From: Heterohyrax brucei | Taxonomy: Eukaryota > Chordata > Mammalia > Hyracoidea > Procaviidae | Length of the DNA: 64,000 nt | Direction of reading: 5' to 3' | Assembly (NCBI GenBank): GCA_028571685.1 | Contig: CM053154.1 | Coordinates: forward strand, 250,501 to 314,500 | Part shown: positions 63,701 through 64,000 of the stretch, piece by piece | Position numbering within the stretch: position 1 is the stretch's first letter | Layout: each line of letters begins with the position of its first letter | The notes under the pieces: generated by a model | Database searches by the model: none | The model's input: the letters and a program-made list of their open reading frames with translations, nothing else | What the model was told of the DNA's origin: nothing | Program-made: the position numbers and the translations under genes

Positions 63701-64000
63701 TGTCGGCCTGCACAGCACCAGCCCAGGCTCCGATGATGTCCCACAGAGAGCTGGATATGTGCCTACAGTGGGGGCAGGGCTACTGTCCCTATTTGTCTCA
63801 GAGCCTCTGTCCAGCAGCTGAGATGAAAATCCATAAGACTGTCCCTTGGAGGAAGGGAGCAGGGGTTCTGGCAGGCCTCGCCCCTCGGCCCCACCTTAGT
63901 GCTCAGAACTCTAGGAGCACACCTTGCGTGTCCCCCACATGCAGAGAGACGGCCCTCTGTGGAAACACCATTCTGCAGAAGGGAGTGCGTGCCCCCAGCG
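60742..64000 (+). pseudogene. FUOM: Fucose mutarotase, apparently inactivated, runs off window
   Basis: FUOM interconverts alpha- and beta-L-fucose (RbsD/FucU family; human 154 residues). Exons 1-4 are recognisable with good splice sites: 60742-60826, 61787-61855, 62468-62538, 62666-62721. The family signature HGDEI...DADFP is present. Damage: (a) the next exon survives only as a degraded stretch at about 62756-62785, roughly 10 bases shorter than expected, with no donor; (b) exon 6 (63587-63660) has an in-frame TAG at 63620-63622 where the family has the tyrosine of FYER; (c) its donor reads GGGAGT instead of GTGAGT (63661-63666); (d) the IRADG and PLD(T/S)Y motifs read ICAGG and PLGTW. The last exon begins at 63945 (phase fits) and is cut by the window end. 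The promoter, first four exons and synteny make it a decayed native gene, not a retrocopy. Confidence 0.85.
61508..61650 (+). repeat. AfroSINE in FUOM intron 1
   Basis: Forward copy: 'gacgtggtggttaagggctt', 'gctgaccaaaaggtgagcag', 'ttggattcgactgaatggc'. Confidence 0.9.

Overview
The window is vertebrate nuclear DNA from an afrotherian mammal, most likely an elephant. Two things say so. Dispersed repeats throughout are tRNA-like AfroSINEs and RTE-type LINEs whose 3' ends share the 'agtcggaa(c/t)(c/t)gactc' block. The genes are multi-exon mammalian genes with CpG-island promoters. Gene content and order, SPRN - MTG1 - PAOX - ECHS1 - FUOM, match the subtelomeric block of human chromosome 10q26.3 as I remember it.

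Layout. 1-18000 is gene-poor repeat sequence: microsatellites, antisense L1 fragments, AfroSINEs, RTE LINEs, MaLR-like LTRs, a broken retroviral envelope and a mariner transposase relic. SPRN (+) has a CpG-island promoter near 18.4-18.6 kb and a single coding exon at 19739-20185. MTG1 (-, 11 coding exons, 22742-31946) converges tail to tail with SPRN. PAOX (-, 7 coding exons, 34967-44698) lies upstream of MTG1 in the same orientation. After 5 kb of SINE/RTE sequence comes ECHS1 (+, 8 exons, 50335-56435), head to head with PAOX. FUOM (+) begins at 60742 and runs off the right end. Every MTG1, PAOX and ECHS1 exon was placed by eye, and the splice phases add up to uninterrupted proteins of 332, 512 and 290 residues.

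The genes are not one pathway. SPRN is a GPI-anchored prion-like glycoprotein. MTG1 is a mitochondrial ribosome-assembly GTPase. PAOX oxidises N1-acetylated polyamines. ECHS1 is the second enzyme of mitochondrial beta-oxidation. FUOM is fucose mutarotase.

Main observations. (1) FUOM looks inactivated here: an in-frame TAG at the conserved tyrosine of the FYER motif, a GT-to-GG change at a splice donor, a degraded exon and several lost family residues. (2) MTG1 intron 2 is an AT-AC, U12-type (minor spliceosome) intron. (3) A 123-bp inverted repeat with only three mismatches brackets MTG1 exon 5. (4) PAOX lacks the C-terminal peroxisomal tripeptide. (5) The ECHS1 promoter carries five 22-bp GC-box repeats in exact register. 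(6) A nested insertion at 11.4-16.5 kb can be ordered in time: a retroviral env, broken by an RTE LINE with a twin-priming inversion, itself broken by a solo LTR with a perfect 5-bp target duplication.
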